64,000 nucleotides of DNA from Ohtaekwangia koreensis (lineage in GTDB: Bacteria; Bacteroidota; Bacteroidia; Cytophagales; Cyclobacteriaceae), in the NCBI RefSeq assembly GCF_900167975.1, contig NZ_FUZU01000003.1, forward strand, positions 806,001 through 870,000, written 5' to 3'. The notes below the pieces were generated by a model that made no database searches, was not told the origin of the DNA, and saw nothing but the letters and a program-made list of their open reading frames with translations. This document shows positions 35,718-43,170 of the stretch, piece by piece. The translations under genes were made by a program, and so were the position numbers. The number at the start of each line of letters is the position of its first letter. Position 1 is the first letter of the stretch.

Positions 35718-36079
35718 TTATATCGCAAGTATATCTGCTACCACATCGAGTTCAGTAACCTTCGTTTCATAGGCAAAAGGCAAAGATTCATTTTCCACAG
35801 GGAACTAAATATTTATCATCACGGGTTGTCTCAAAGATCAACCGTTTAATGTATATGGAATTATTCCCAGTCACGCCACGCTTGCCAGAAGGCTTCAGCT
35901 ATATATCATCTCCGGAAGCTCACGCATGGAATGGGAACATGGTATAGCCCCAGTTCAGGAGGTGAGATACTCAATAACCTTGCGGACATTAAAGCAACAT
36001 GGCTGACTAGCTTTTTTGCATGGCCGCAAACCCCGAGAGTGTAAAGGTTGTGATCAGAAAAACAGGAAATATATAGCTT
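35718..36079. other. Intergenic region holding an AlkB-like gene scar
   Basis: Between the GT9 gene and the convergent permease gene lie 362 bases. The right half (35849-36006) is the decayed AlkB-like gene described separately. In the remainder I see nothing. Confidence 0.5.
35849..36006 (+). pseudogene. Internally deleted AlkB-like 2OG-Fe(II) oxygenase gene
   Basis: An ATG at 35849 starts MYMELFPVTPRLPEGFSYI, which matches the N-terminus of small AlkB-like dioxygenases. In another frame, from about 35899, the sequence reads IISGSSRMEWEHGIAPVQEV, then RYSITLRTLKQHG and a stop at 36004. That is the C-terminal end of the same family, including the Arg that binds 2-oxoglutarate. The roughly 130 codons normally in between, with the iron-binding HxD, are missing. 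The gene has therefore been reduced to its two ends joined out of frame. No product with activity is possible. Confidence 0.65.
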
Positions 36080-37420
36080 TTACACAGATGTCTCAAAAGG
36101 CCATTGCTTTTCAACCTTAGCCTTGATAAGGTATACCACTACACCGGCCGCAATCACCGTTAAGCCGCCTGCTACCATTTTATACCCGGTAGAAATCAAA
36201 ATACAGCCCCACATCGTGATTGCCAGATATACCGGCCATGGAAAGAACGGCATTTTATACGGAAAGTTCTTTCCATTGTCACTACGTAACATCAGCAACC
36301 CGACCGCTTGTCCTATAAATTGCACCAGTATACGCATTGCCAGTATAGCACTGATTACATCGCTTAGTTTAAAAAGCATACTGAACACCAACGCTATCGC
36401 TCCTAAGAAAAGTAACGATACGTGTGGAAAGTTTCCTGTAGGATGTGTTCGTGCAAAAGCTTTGAAGAATGCACCGTCAACGGCTGCGGCATACGGTATG
36501 CGACTATACCCGAGTGTGGCAGAGAATACGGAAGCAAAAGCAACGAGCAGTATCAGATACGTTACTACTTTGGCTGCTATGGGTCCGGAAAGATGAAGCA
36601 TAAAAAGGCTGATCACAAACTCGCTGTCCTTCGCCTGCTGCCAGGGAATTACACTTACGATACTGATATTCATGAGCAGGTATAGGATAAATATTCCCGC
36701 TATAGAAAGGAACATGCTCCTCGGAATATTCCGGGATGGGTTAATGATCTCTCCACCGAGGTGGCAAACGTTGTAGTATCCAAGATAGCTATATATACTC
36801 TTAACGGAGGCAAAACCAATGGCTGCTGCAAAAGCATAGTTCAAAGTAAGGCCATCATTGATTTGCTTTACAGGTTCAATAATATTTCCATGCACTATAC
36901 CGCCCCCAATGATCCAAAGCATAGTCCCCATCACGGCCACCCAAAGGAGCACGCTAATCTTGCCAATGTCTTCGATTTTACGATAGAGTAAAAAAATTAT
37001 AGTCACCACTACACCCGCACTGATGAGCTTTGCCTGCAACGGTGTCAATGGTGTTAAATATGAAAAGTAAGATGAAAAGCCGATCGCTGCCGATGCTATA
37101 ACCAGTGGCGCCTGGATCATCGTTTGCCAAACAAAAAGAAAGCTCATCAATTTGCCAAGGCCGCTTTTCTTATAGGTCTCTTTCAAGAAGTTATAGGAAC
37201 CACCCGCCATAGGATACGCTGCACCCAACTCACTCCAGATCATGGCATCAATAAAAGATAACGCAGCGCCTGCAACCCAAGCATATAGGAAGTATGGGCC
37301 ATTCATGATACCGATTACCATCGGCAGCGTTATAAACGGGCCGATCCCTACCATGTCGGTCATGTTAATGGCGGTCGCCTGTAATAATCCTAATCGTCTA
37401 TCCTGCCGGGCCTCAGCCAT
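36080..37420 (-). CDS. APC-family amino acid permease
   Basis: The 446-residue protein has about 12 membrane segments. The first carries the APC signature INMTDMVGIGPFITLP, a broken helix that binds the substrate amino group. ELGAAYPMAGGSYNFLKETY after the second segment is also typical. It fits the amino acid-polyamine-organocation superfamily; the substrate is not evident. The protein begins without a signal peptide (MAEARQDRRLGLLQATAINM). The gene stands alone on the minus strand, convergent with the GT9 and AlkB-scar side, and 475 bases separate it from the divergent hydrolase gene. Confidence 0.88.
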   Translation of the reverse strand: MAEARQDRRLGLLQATAINMTDMVGIGPFITLPMVIGIMNGPYFLYAWVAGAALSFIDAMIWSELGAAYPMAGGSYNFLKETYKKSGLGKLMSFLFVWQTMIQAPLVIASAAIGFSSYFSYLTPLTPLQAKLISAGVVVTIIFLLYRKIEDIGKISVLLWVAVMGTMLWIIGGGIVHGNIIEPVKQINDGLTLNYAFAAAIGFASVKSIYSYLGYYNVCHLGGEIINPSRNIPRSMFLSIAGIFILYLLMNISIVSVIPWQQAKDSEFVISLFMLHLSGPIAAKVVTYLILLVAFASVFSATLGYSRIPYAAAVDGAFFKAFARTHPTGNFPHVSLLFLGAIALVFSMLFKLSDVISAILAMRILVQFIGQAVGLLMLRSDNGKNFPYKMPFFPWPVYLAITMWGCILISTGYKMVAGGLTVIAAGVVVYLIKAKVEKQWPFETSV

Positions 37421-37895
37421 TGTGAATCGTAATTGTCAAAATCATATAAGCAGGATTAATCCTTCAAGGTAATTTAAATTCTCTCAACAAAATCAAATGA
37501 AAATAATTCCAGGTTTAAAAAAATTAATCAGAGATTTTTAACGATGAAACAATTTAGAGCCTTTTACATAATTTCTTTTATTATAACTATACTAAGCCTA
37601 TAGACTTATTGTATTCGTTAGAAATATTCTTATCTTTATGCGTCACTCAGGCATTCTGGAAGATAATTCTTTTGGAGTGAAGTCTATGTATAGGTAAACA
37701 TGAATGGGATGAACTAACAACGATGTTAAATCAGATCGGACGTATAACGTGTGCTCGTGAACCCACCAAAAAACGTTAGCATCCTTAGCCCGTTCGAAAA
37801 AACACCAAAACGATTTCGTATAGTTTATAGGTATATCTTAAAGTATATCTGTATTGTCAATTACAAAATTAAGATTGAACATAACGCAAATAACC
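37421..37895. other. Intergenic region between divergent permease and hydrolase genes
   Basis: The 475 bases between divergent genes are AT-rich. TATCTTTA near 37631 differs by one base from the TAnnTTTG promoter element, but it is far from both starts. I see no gene or strong hairpin. Confidence 0.4.
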
Positions 37896-38666
37896 ATGAG
37901 CTTTTCCATTGAATTACCGTACAAACCGCTCTTCCACATTGGAGAAGGAGAACCTATTATTTTATTGCACGGACTATTTGGTAATCTGAGTAATTGGGAA
38001 CACGTAGCGAATGAATTTACTACGACACATCACGTGCTGGTTCCAAGACTTCCATTGTTTTCCAATCCACTGACAAAGGAACGATTGGACAACCTCGTAG
38101 ATTATCTGGATGCATTCATTGAAGCCCATAACCTTGGCAAAGTCATTCTCATGGGAAATTCGCTGGGTGGCCATGTAGCGTTACTATATGCGTGGCGACA
38201 ACCAAACAAGGTTAAGAAGCTGGTGTTAACCGGCAGCTCCGGACTTTTCGAAAATTCATTTGGCGGCACATTCCCGCGTGTAAAGGATTACTCCTATATA
38301 CAGGAAAAAGTCGAGAGTACTTTTTATAAAAGAGAAGTCGCTACGAAGGAGCTTATTGATGAAGTTTTTGAAACTGTACAAAGCCGTTCGAAAACATTAA
38401 GCATCATCGGACTCGCACGCGCAGCTCAACGTCATAACATGACGAATCTCTTGCAACAAGTGACAGCGCCTACATTGCTGATCTGGGGGCTGCAAGATAC
38501 CATAACACCACCGGAGGTAGCATTGGAGTTTCACGATCTGCTGCCACATTCCGAATTAATATTTTTGGATCATTGCGGACATGTAGCCATGATGGAGCAA
38601 CCCAAACTTTTCAATCAGCATGTGCGCAAATTTTTAGAAACAAATTCTGTACACGGCGTTCACTAG
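37896..38666 (+). CDS. Alpha/beta hydrolase
   Basis: I start at the ATG at 37896 (256 residues), since an upstream TTG start would add only an unrelated tail. The oxyanion loop is IILLHGLFGN. The nucleophile elbow GNSLGG contains Ser89. The acid is probably the Asp of LQDTITPPE, and His229 lies in HCGHVAMMEQP, so the triad is complete. The fold matches small cytoplasmic esterases and C-C hydrolases of the alpha/beta hydrolase superfamily; substrate unknown. No signal peptide is present. The gene ends at a bidirectional terminator shared with the convergent AraC-type regulator. Confidence 0.88.
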   Translation: MSFSIELPYKPLFHIGEGEPIILLHGLFGNLSNWEHVANEFTTTHHVLVPRLPLFSNPLTKERLDNLVDYLDAFIEAHNLGKVILMGNSLGGHVALLYAWRQPNKVKKLVLTGSSGLFENSFGGTFPRVKDYSYIQEKVESTFYKREVATKELIDEVFETVQSRSKTLSIIGLARAAQRHNMTNLLQQVTAPTLLIWGLQDTITPPEVALEFHDLLPHSELIFLDHCGHVAMMEQPKLFNQHVRKFLETNSVHGVH

Positions 38667-38684
38667 CAAGATGTAAAAGCAAAT

Positions 38685-38733
38685 ACTATATATAAAAAGA
38701 GGTTCACCTTTCAGCGAACCTCTTTTATATAGT
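38685..38733. terminator. Bidirectional terminator
   Basis: AAAAGAGGTTC (38695-38705) pairs perfectly with GAACCTCTTTT (38716-38726), flanked by A and T runs that extend the pairing outward (ACTATAT/ATATAGT). It lies between two convergent genes and can serve both. Confidence 0.85.
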
Positions 38734-38751
38734 TTCACTATCCCAAGCGCC

Positions 38752-39549
38752 CTATATTTTGGAAGGCGCATGCCCAAAGGCATTTTTAAATGCGTATGAA
38801 AAATGTGAAAGATCTTCGAAGCCTAAATCCAGGTATATATCCGTAGGCTTCATTCCTTTTTCCTTGATTTGGTAATACGCTTCCTGCAATCTTTTCTGAA
38901 GCAGCCACCGGCTGGGAGATGTATGAAATATCTTTTCAAAATCTCTTTTAAAGGTAGCAAGGCTCCTCCCACTGAGGTACGCATAACGGTTAAGGCCTAC
39001 ATTGAAGTGATAATTATTCAGCATAAATTCTTCAAGGTCTATTTTACCTGGTTCCGTAAAATCGAAAAGTATATCTTTCAATTCGGGCTTGGCCCTCAAT
39101 AAGATTAACACTGCTTCTTTTACTTTCAATGAAAATAAAGGTTCATTGTCTCCGTGCTGCAATGTTAAATACGGCATGAGCGAATCTATATATGTTTTAA
39201 ACAAAGGATCCGGATCAAGGCTGATGATGGGTCCGCCTTCATACTTATGGTCAGACGAATAACCATTTTCCCTGCTTAATTGTCGCAATGCCTCCTGATC
39301 AATCCGAATAGACAAAGCTTTGAACTCCCCTCCTTCCGGAGGTTGTTTCACAAACTTAACAAGCGTGTTTCGTTTACAGAATCTAAAATCGCCTTCGTTA
39401 AAGGTATAACTTTCAGTACCGATATTCATTGCCAGTGACCCTGAATTCTGGTAACTGAAAATATGCTCAGGTATAAATTGTTCTCCCTCCCGACTGACAT
39501 CGAAGTAACAGGAATAAACAATCTTCGGCAAAGGATTTTTGTCGGGCAT
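38752..39549 (-). CDS. AraC-family transcriptional regulator
   Basis: The 265-residue protein has an N-terminal cupin-like sensing domain (SGSLAMNIGTESYTFNEGDF) and a C-terminal AraC double helix-turn-helix: YAYLSGRSLATFKRDFEKIF for the first motif, then IYLDLGFEDLSHFSYAFKNA for the second, ending FGHAPSKI. This length and order are typical of AraC regulators that bind a small ligand. It is transcribed leftwards just after a short-chain dehydrogenase gene. A 17-bp direct repeat with 23-bp period upstream of that dehydrogenase (40594-40633) is a candidate target. Confidence 0.9.
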   Translation of the reverse strand: MPDKNPLPKIVYSCYFDVSREGEQFIPEHIFSYQNSGSLAMNIGTESYTFNEGDFRFCKRNTLVKFVKQPPEGGEFKALSIRIDQEALRQLSRENGYSSDHKYEGGPIISLDPDPLFKTYIDSLMPYLTLQHGDNEPLFSLKVKEAVLILLRAKPELKDILFDFTEPGKIDLEEFMLNNYHFNVGLNRYAYLSGRSLATFKRDFEKIFHTSPSRWLLQKRLQEAYYQIKEKGMKPTDIYLDLGFEDLSHFSYAFKNAFGHAPSKI

Positions 39550-39657
39550 TCAATCTCACTTTACAGTGTCTAAATATACAGATGAATCAAAAATTATAAA
39601 GGCTGTCGTTCACAAATTTAAGTACCGTTTTGGTATATAATTTCGTAATGAATGAGA

Positions 39658-40542
39658 TTACTTTTTTTCGGGTATAAATAACTTTCCTTGTTCTGTGTTA
39701 AGGAAATTAGTGGCCTTTGAATGATCCGTTGAGATCGTTACAGGCAACCATTTTTCAAATTCATTTTGTCTGCGATCATCAGCTTGCCTCAAAATTTCTG
39801 CTGCTTCACTACCCAATACCAAATGTATAGGAGGCTCGGGATGTAGTACCAATTCGATCATTACGTGAGCCGCCTTGTCAGGATCACCCATGGGTATAAA
39901 TTCTCCACTCTCAAGAAACTTTACGCGTGCGCCTACAGTCGATTCATACCCTTCTACCGAAGGAGCAAAACTCATAGATGCACCCGCCCAGTCCGTACGA
40001 AAACCTCCTGGCTCAACAGACGTTACTTTTATACCAAGTGGAGCAACTTCACGTGCCAGTGCTTCCGTAAAACCACCGAGTCCGAATTTTGCTGTCTGAT
40101 ATATAGTTAGCCCTGCGGTCCCAACACGGCCGCCAACAGAGCTGATCTGAAGAATGTGGCCACTCCGTTGCCTGCGCATATAGGGCAACACAACACGTGT
40201 TACTTCTATCGGTGCATATAGATTTGTTTCCAATTGACTTCGTACCTGCTCATCTGTAAAAGCTTCCGCTGCACCCATTATACCAAACCCGGCATTGTTT
40301 ACCAATACATCTATACTGCCGAAATGTTGGACTGCCTTTACTACGGCCGACTGAATTTGAGTCTTGTCCGTTACTTCTAACGCTATAGGCAGGATTTGAT
40401 CCGGAAACTTTTTCAACAAATCGTCAAGTGCTTCCGGCTTCCGTGCAGTAGCCGCTACGTTGTCTCCACTATTCAGAACTGCTTCTGTAAGGCTCCTTCC
40501 CAACCCGCGGGAACTGCCTGTGATAAACCAAACTTTTTTCAT
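39658..40542 (-). CDS. Short-chain dehydrogenase/reductase
   Basis: The 294-residue enzyme has the classical SDR features: nucleotide-binding TGSSRGLGR near the start, an NNAGFG stretch, catalytic Ser in HILQISSVGGRVG and the YxxxK motif in IYQTAKFGLGGF. The extended C-terminus (about 45 residues beyond the fold) is typical of the oxidoreductase subgroup around 280-295 residues. The cofactor is probably NADP(H), since an Arg follows the Gly-rich start. The substrate is unknown. It lies directly upstream of the AraC-type regulator and shows a repeat-type operator candidate 52-91 bases before its start codon. Confidence 0.9.
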   Translation of the reverse strand: MKKVWFITGSSRGLGRSLTEAVLNSGDNVAATARKPEALDDLLKKFPDQILPIALEVTDKTQIQSAVVKAVQHFGSIDVLVNNAGFGIMGAAEAFTDEQVRSQLETNLYAPIEVTRVVLPYMRRQRSGHILQISSVGGRVGTAGLTIYQTAKFGLGGFTEALAREVAPLGIKVTSVEPGGFRTDWAGASMSFAPSVEGYESTVGARVKFLESGEFIPMGDPDKAAHVMIELVLHPEPPIHLVLGSEAAEILRQADDRRQNEFEKWLPVTISTDHSKATNFLNTEQGKLFIPEKK

Positions 40543-40565
40543 GATTCCTTTTTTTATTAATCATG

Positions 40566-40573
40566 CAAATATC
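40566..40573 (-). promoter_or_regulatory. Candidate -7 element of the dehydrogenase gene
   Basis: On the minus strand GATATTTG differs by one base from the Bacteroidota TAnnTTTG element and lies 24 bases before the start codon at 40542. No TTTG box is seen at the -33 distance; the 17-bp repeats occupy that region instead, as expected for an activator-dependent promoter. Confidence 0.4.
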
Positions 40574-40593
40574 CATTGGTTTCACTGGGGTGA

Positions 40594-40633
40594 CTTTGTT
40601 GAAAAGCTCAAAGACGCTTTGTTGAAAAGCTCA
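40594..40633. promoter_or_regulatory. 17-bp direct repeats, candidate AraC-type operator
   Basis: CTTTGTTGAAAAGCTCA occurs at 40594-40610 and again, identical, at 40617-40633. The 23-bp period places the copies on the same DNA face about two turns apart. AraC-family proteins typically bind such tandem half-sites. The nearer copy would end about 34 bases before the predicted start of transcription of the dehydrogenase, the position of a class II activator site. The adjacent AraC gene is the obvious candidate regulator. Confidence 0.6.
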
Positions 40634-40701
40634 TCATTTTTATGCAGACTCTATTGAAGGTTATTATAGGGTTCTTTTTTTGAGGTGTATACTATATGCG
40701 T

Positions 40702-41442
40702 TTACGACTCATTTAAAACTTTATACGCTTGGGTCGGTGACGACAGAAACACCTGGTATAACTGTGCTGTCATCCCAACGTGGATTTCAAACTCACCAGT
40801 TTGCAAGGCAGTATATAGTGCATCGGCCACCTGGCTTGCAGGTATACCTCTTTGCTCTCCGCCAATTTCTTTTGCCATGTCTGTATTTACCAAAGGAGGC
40901 ATCAATTCAAAAACCTGTACAGACGTATTTTCCAATGAGTGTCTCAATATCTGAGTATAAGCATGCAGCGCTGCTTTACTGGCAGAGTAAGTAGGTATAG
41001 ATGCCGCAGGAGCGAACACTACGATAGAAGTAACATTTACAATGGCAGCTTCTTTTTGCTTCTTTAAAACCGGCAAAAGATTTTCTGTCAGCCGTACTAC
41101 AGATAAGTAGTTGATGGAGATTTCTTCCTGTGCAATGTCAAAGGTATTTGCACTTTGATGCAGGCGATGTACATGGGCCACACCAGCGTTGTTTATCAAA
41201 ACACTCAGGTCACCAAAATCATTCTCAATTTTTGACACCAGGCGGAGTACATCAGCTTCTACTGTAACGTCACACGCTATAGCAGTAACATTTTTAAACT
41301 GGCTTGCTGCTTTGGAAAGTTTTGCTTCATTCCGTCCCGTGATAATAACACGGTTTCCTTTTTCGCTTAAAAGTTTTGTGATTTCTAAACCAATCCCAGA
41401 ACCACCGCCTGTAACCAGTATCGTTTTGTTTTCAATATTCAT
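40702..41442 (-). CDS. Short-chain dehydrogenase/reductase (DltE-like)
   Basis: The 246-residue protein is an SDR: TGGGSGIGLEI for the nucleotide, NNAG, a catalytic Ser in NVTSIVVFAPA and YSASK. The series (248-250 residues, LMPPLVNTDMAKEIGGEQRG near the end) resembles the DltE-like group of unassigned dehydrogenases. It is the middle one of three SDR genes on the minus strand. The 76 bases to the next upstream SDR contain a perfect palindrome (41485-41505). Substrate unknown. Confidence 0.9.
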   Translation of the reverse strand: MNIENKTILVTGGGSGIGLEITKLLSEKGNRVIITGRNEAKLSKAASQFKNVTAIACDVTVEADVLRLVSKIENDFGDLSVLINNAGVAHVHRLHQSANTFDIAQEEISINYLSVVRLTENLLPVLKKQKEAAIVNVTSIVVFAPAASIPTYSASKAALHAYTQILRHSLENTSVQVFELMPPLVNTDMAKEIGGEQRGIPASQVADALYTALQTGEFEIHVGMTAQLYQVFLSSPTQAYKVLNES

Positions 41443-41484
41443 TGTATAAATTGTTTATGTGTGTTAATTATGTGTTCCCGTATG

Positions 41485-41505
41485 CAAGCATATACTATAT
41501 GCTTG
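41485..41505. repeat. 21-bp palindrome between two dehydrogenase genes
   Basis: CAAGCATATA and TATATGCTTG are perfect inverted arms around a single C. It lies 43 to 63 bases before the start of the DltE-like gene and 14 bases after the stop of the next SDR. It may be an operator of the former or a weak message end of the latter. Confidence 0.55.
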
Positions 41506-41518
41506 TGAATAGATTTTA

Positions 41519-42373
41519 TCAAGCTGTTGCGATTTGACGATCTGTGCTGGCCGCTATATTTTCCCATGTATTCAACTCAGCCTCCATCGCAGTAATTTTT
41601 TCACGGAAGGAAGCAAATGAATCTTTGCCAACCGGTAAATGAAGCGGTGGCTTCTCACTATTCGCGAGTTCAATTACAACCTGTGCAAGCTTGGCCGGAT
41701 CACCCGGTAGAGTACCATGAAGCTGACCGGCTGCTACTCTCATTTGTCCCACCGTGGAAGCGTAGGCGTCCAGTACATTCTCTGTGACGGTATAGGAATC
41801 GGTCGATAGAAACTCTGTATTAAAAAGCCCTGGCGCAAGAGCCGTGACATGAATTCCAAAGGGATTAACTTCTAACGCAAGCCCTTCAGATATACCTTCC
41901 ACAGCAAACTTGGTCGAACCATATATACCCAGGCCAGGCACTGAAGCTTTATAGCCGAACAAAGATGAAATGTTAATGATATGGCCTGACTTCCTGCTGC
42001 GCATGTGTGGTAAAACAGCACGCGTTACGTGCAGCAAACCAAAGACGTTGGTATCATATTGTTTTTTAATTTCATTATCAGATGCTTCTTCGAAAGAACC
42101 GAGCAGGCCATAGCCCGCATTGTTAACCAACACATCGATCTGACCGAAATGTGAGATTGCTTTCTGCACACCTTCTTGTACTTGCTGTGTATTTGTTACA
42201 TCCAGCACAACTACCAGCAAATCTTTATGGCGTTTCAATGTGATTGCAAGTTGCTCCGGATTTTTCCGCACCGTTGCAATTACTTTATCACCAGCGTCAA
42301 GCGCGGCCTTCACTATATCCAGGCCCATGCCTCTAGAGGCTCCTGTGATAAACCATACTTTTTGGATCTTCAT
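41519..42373 (-). CDS. Short-chain dehydrogenase/reductase, probably TetR-controlled
   Basis: The 284-residue enzyme shows TGASRGMGLDI, NNAGYG, a catalytic Ser in HIINISSLFGYKA and YGSTKFAVEG, all standard SDR features. It is closest in layout to the SDR at 39658 (same C-terminal extension with a PPLHLPVG-type phrase) and may be its paralogue. A perfect 30-bp palindrome lies 33-62 bases upstream of its start, and the TetR-type gene ends just behind that site. It is therefore the likely target of that repressor. Substrate unknown; induction by a xenobiotic or aldehyde would be typical. Confidence 0.9.
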   Translation of the reverse strand: MKIQKVWFITGASRGMGLDIVKAALDAGDKVIATVRKNPEQLAITLKRHKDLLVVVLDVTNTQQVQEGVQKAISHFGQIDVLVNNAGYGLLGSFEEASDNEIKKQYDTNVFGLLHVTRAVLPHMRSRKSGHIINISSLFGYKASVPGLGIYGSTKFAVEGISEGLALEVNPFGIHVTALAPGLFNTEFLSTDSYTVTENVLDAYASTVGQMRVAAGQLHGTLPGDPAKLAQVVIELANSEKPPLHLPVGKDSFASFREKITAMEAELNTWENIAASTDRQIATA

Positions 42374-42405
42374 TTGATTCTAAATTTAATTGTGGAGTTA
42401 GTAAC

Positions 42406-42435
42406 GATAAAAATGACCGATCGGTCATTTTTATC
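42406..42435. promoter_or_regulatory. TetR-type operator upstream of dehydrogenase gene
   Basis: A perfect 30-bp palindrome with centre ATGACCGATCGGTCAT lies between the TetR gene and the SDR gene. A near-copy precedes the TetR gene itself. Such sites are typical for TetR-family repressors. Confidence 0.85.
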
Positions 42436-42445
42436 TCAAAAAAAA

Positions 42446-43033
42446 TCATTTTTCTTTTTCTTCAATTTCTTTTTTCAATGCACGGATCAGGACTTTGATA
42501 GCTTTATTGCTTCCGGCTACACGCGACATCATAATGCCTCCTTCTATCATGGCAAATAATTTTGTTGCGAATTCACGCGCATCCCAGCCAGACTTGAATT
42601 CACCGTCAGCTATACCTTTTTTAATGATACTGGCTATACTTTGCTCTGATCCTTCAATGATTGCATTTACTTTCTTGCGTATCTTCTGATCAGTATCGTC
42701 AGCTTCCATCCCAAAATTCAATAGCGGGCAGCCACCGGTAAAGGGCGGATCCAACGGGTCACTGAAAAGATCGATATAGGCAAACAACTTTCCTTTTGCC
42801 GTTGCCTGCTTGCTTAAGGTAGCATTCACACTTTCTACAAGCTTGTTCAGGTGATAATCAACAACAGCATGAGAAAGGTCTTCTTTATTCTCAAAGTGTA
42901 CATATAGGCTTCCCTTCGCCAACTTCGTAGCTTCCAATATATCGCTCATAGACGTACCGGCAACACCTTTTGTATTGAAAAGTGGCGCAGATTTGCTAAT
43001 GATTAATTCCCGGGTTCGCTCCGCTTTTGTCAT
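42446..43033 (-). CDS. TetR-family transcriptional regulator
   Basis: The 195-residue protein has the TetR N-terminal helix-turn-helix, FNTKGVAGTSMSDILEATKL followed by AKGSLYVHFENKEDL, and a C-terminal ligand domain with GGCPLLNFGMEADD, as in the QacR/YxaF-like group. It ends in a charged KKEIEEKEK. The start at 43033 lies 27 bases downstream of an inverted repeat (43060-43079) of the same sequence as the one in front of the SDR gene, which indicates that it represses itself and that gene. Confidence 0.92.
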   Translation of the reverse strand: MTKAERTRELIISKSAPLFNTKGVAGTSMSDILEATKLAKGSLYVHFENKEDLSHAVVDYHLNKLVESVNATLSKQATAKGKLFAYIDLFSDPLDPPFTGGCPLLNFGMEADDTDQKIRKKVNAIIEGSEQSIASIIKKGIADGEFKSGWDAREFATKLFAMIEGGIMMSRVAGSNKAIKVLIRALKKEIEEKEK

Positions 43034-43059
43034 CTCCGTGACTTTGATGGCTCAAATAT

Positions 43060-43079
43060 AAATGACCGATTGGTCATTT
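43060..43079. promoter_or_regulatory. TetR-type operator upstream of the regulator's own gene
   Basis: AAATGACC (43060-43067) and GGTCATTT (43072-43079) flank a GATT centre. It matches the 42406 palindrome except for one central base, so it is a likely autoregulation site. Confidence 0.8.
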
Positions 43080-43170
43080 TACAAGAATCACTAAAAATAT
43101 TTTTTAGGGACAGAGAATAAATACAATTCCCTGGAAAATTCACGAAAAACAAATCTGCCTCGTGGCTATA

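Noticed and set aside
36123-36596. Rightward frame of 157 codons
   Set aside because: It lies wholly antisense to the well-supported amino acid permease gene.
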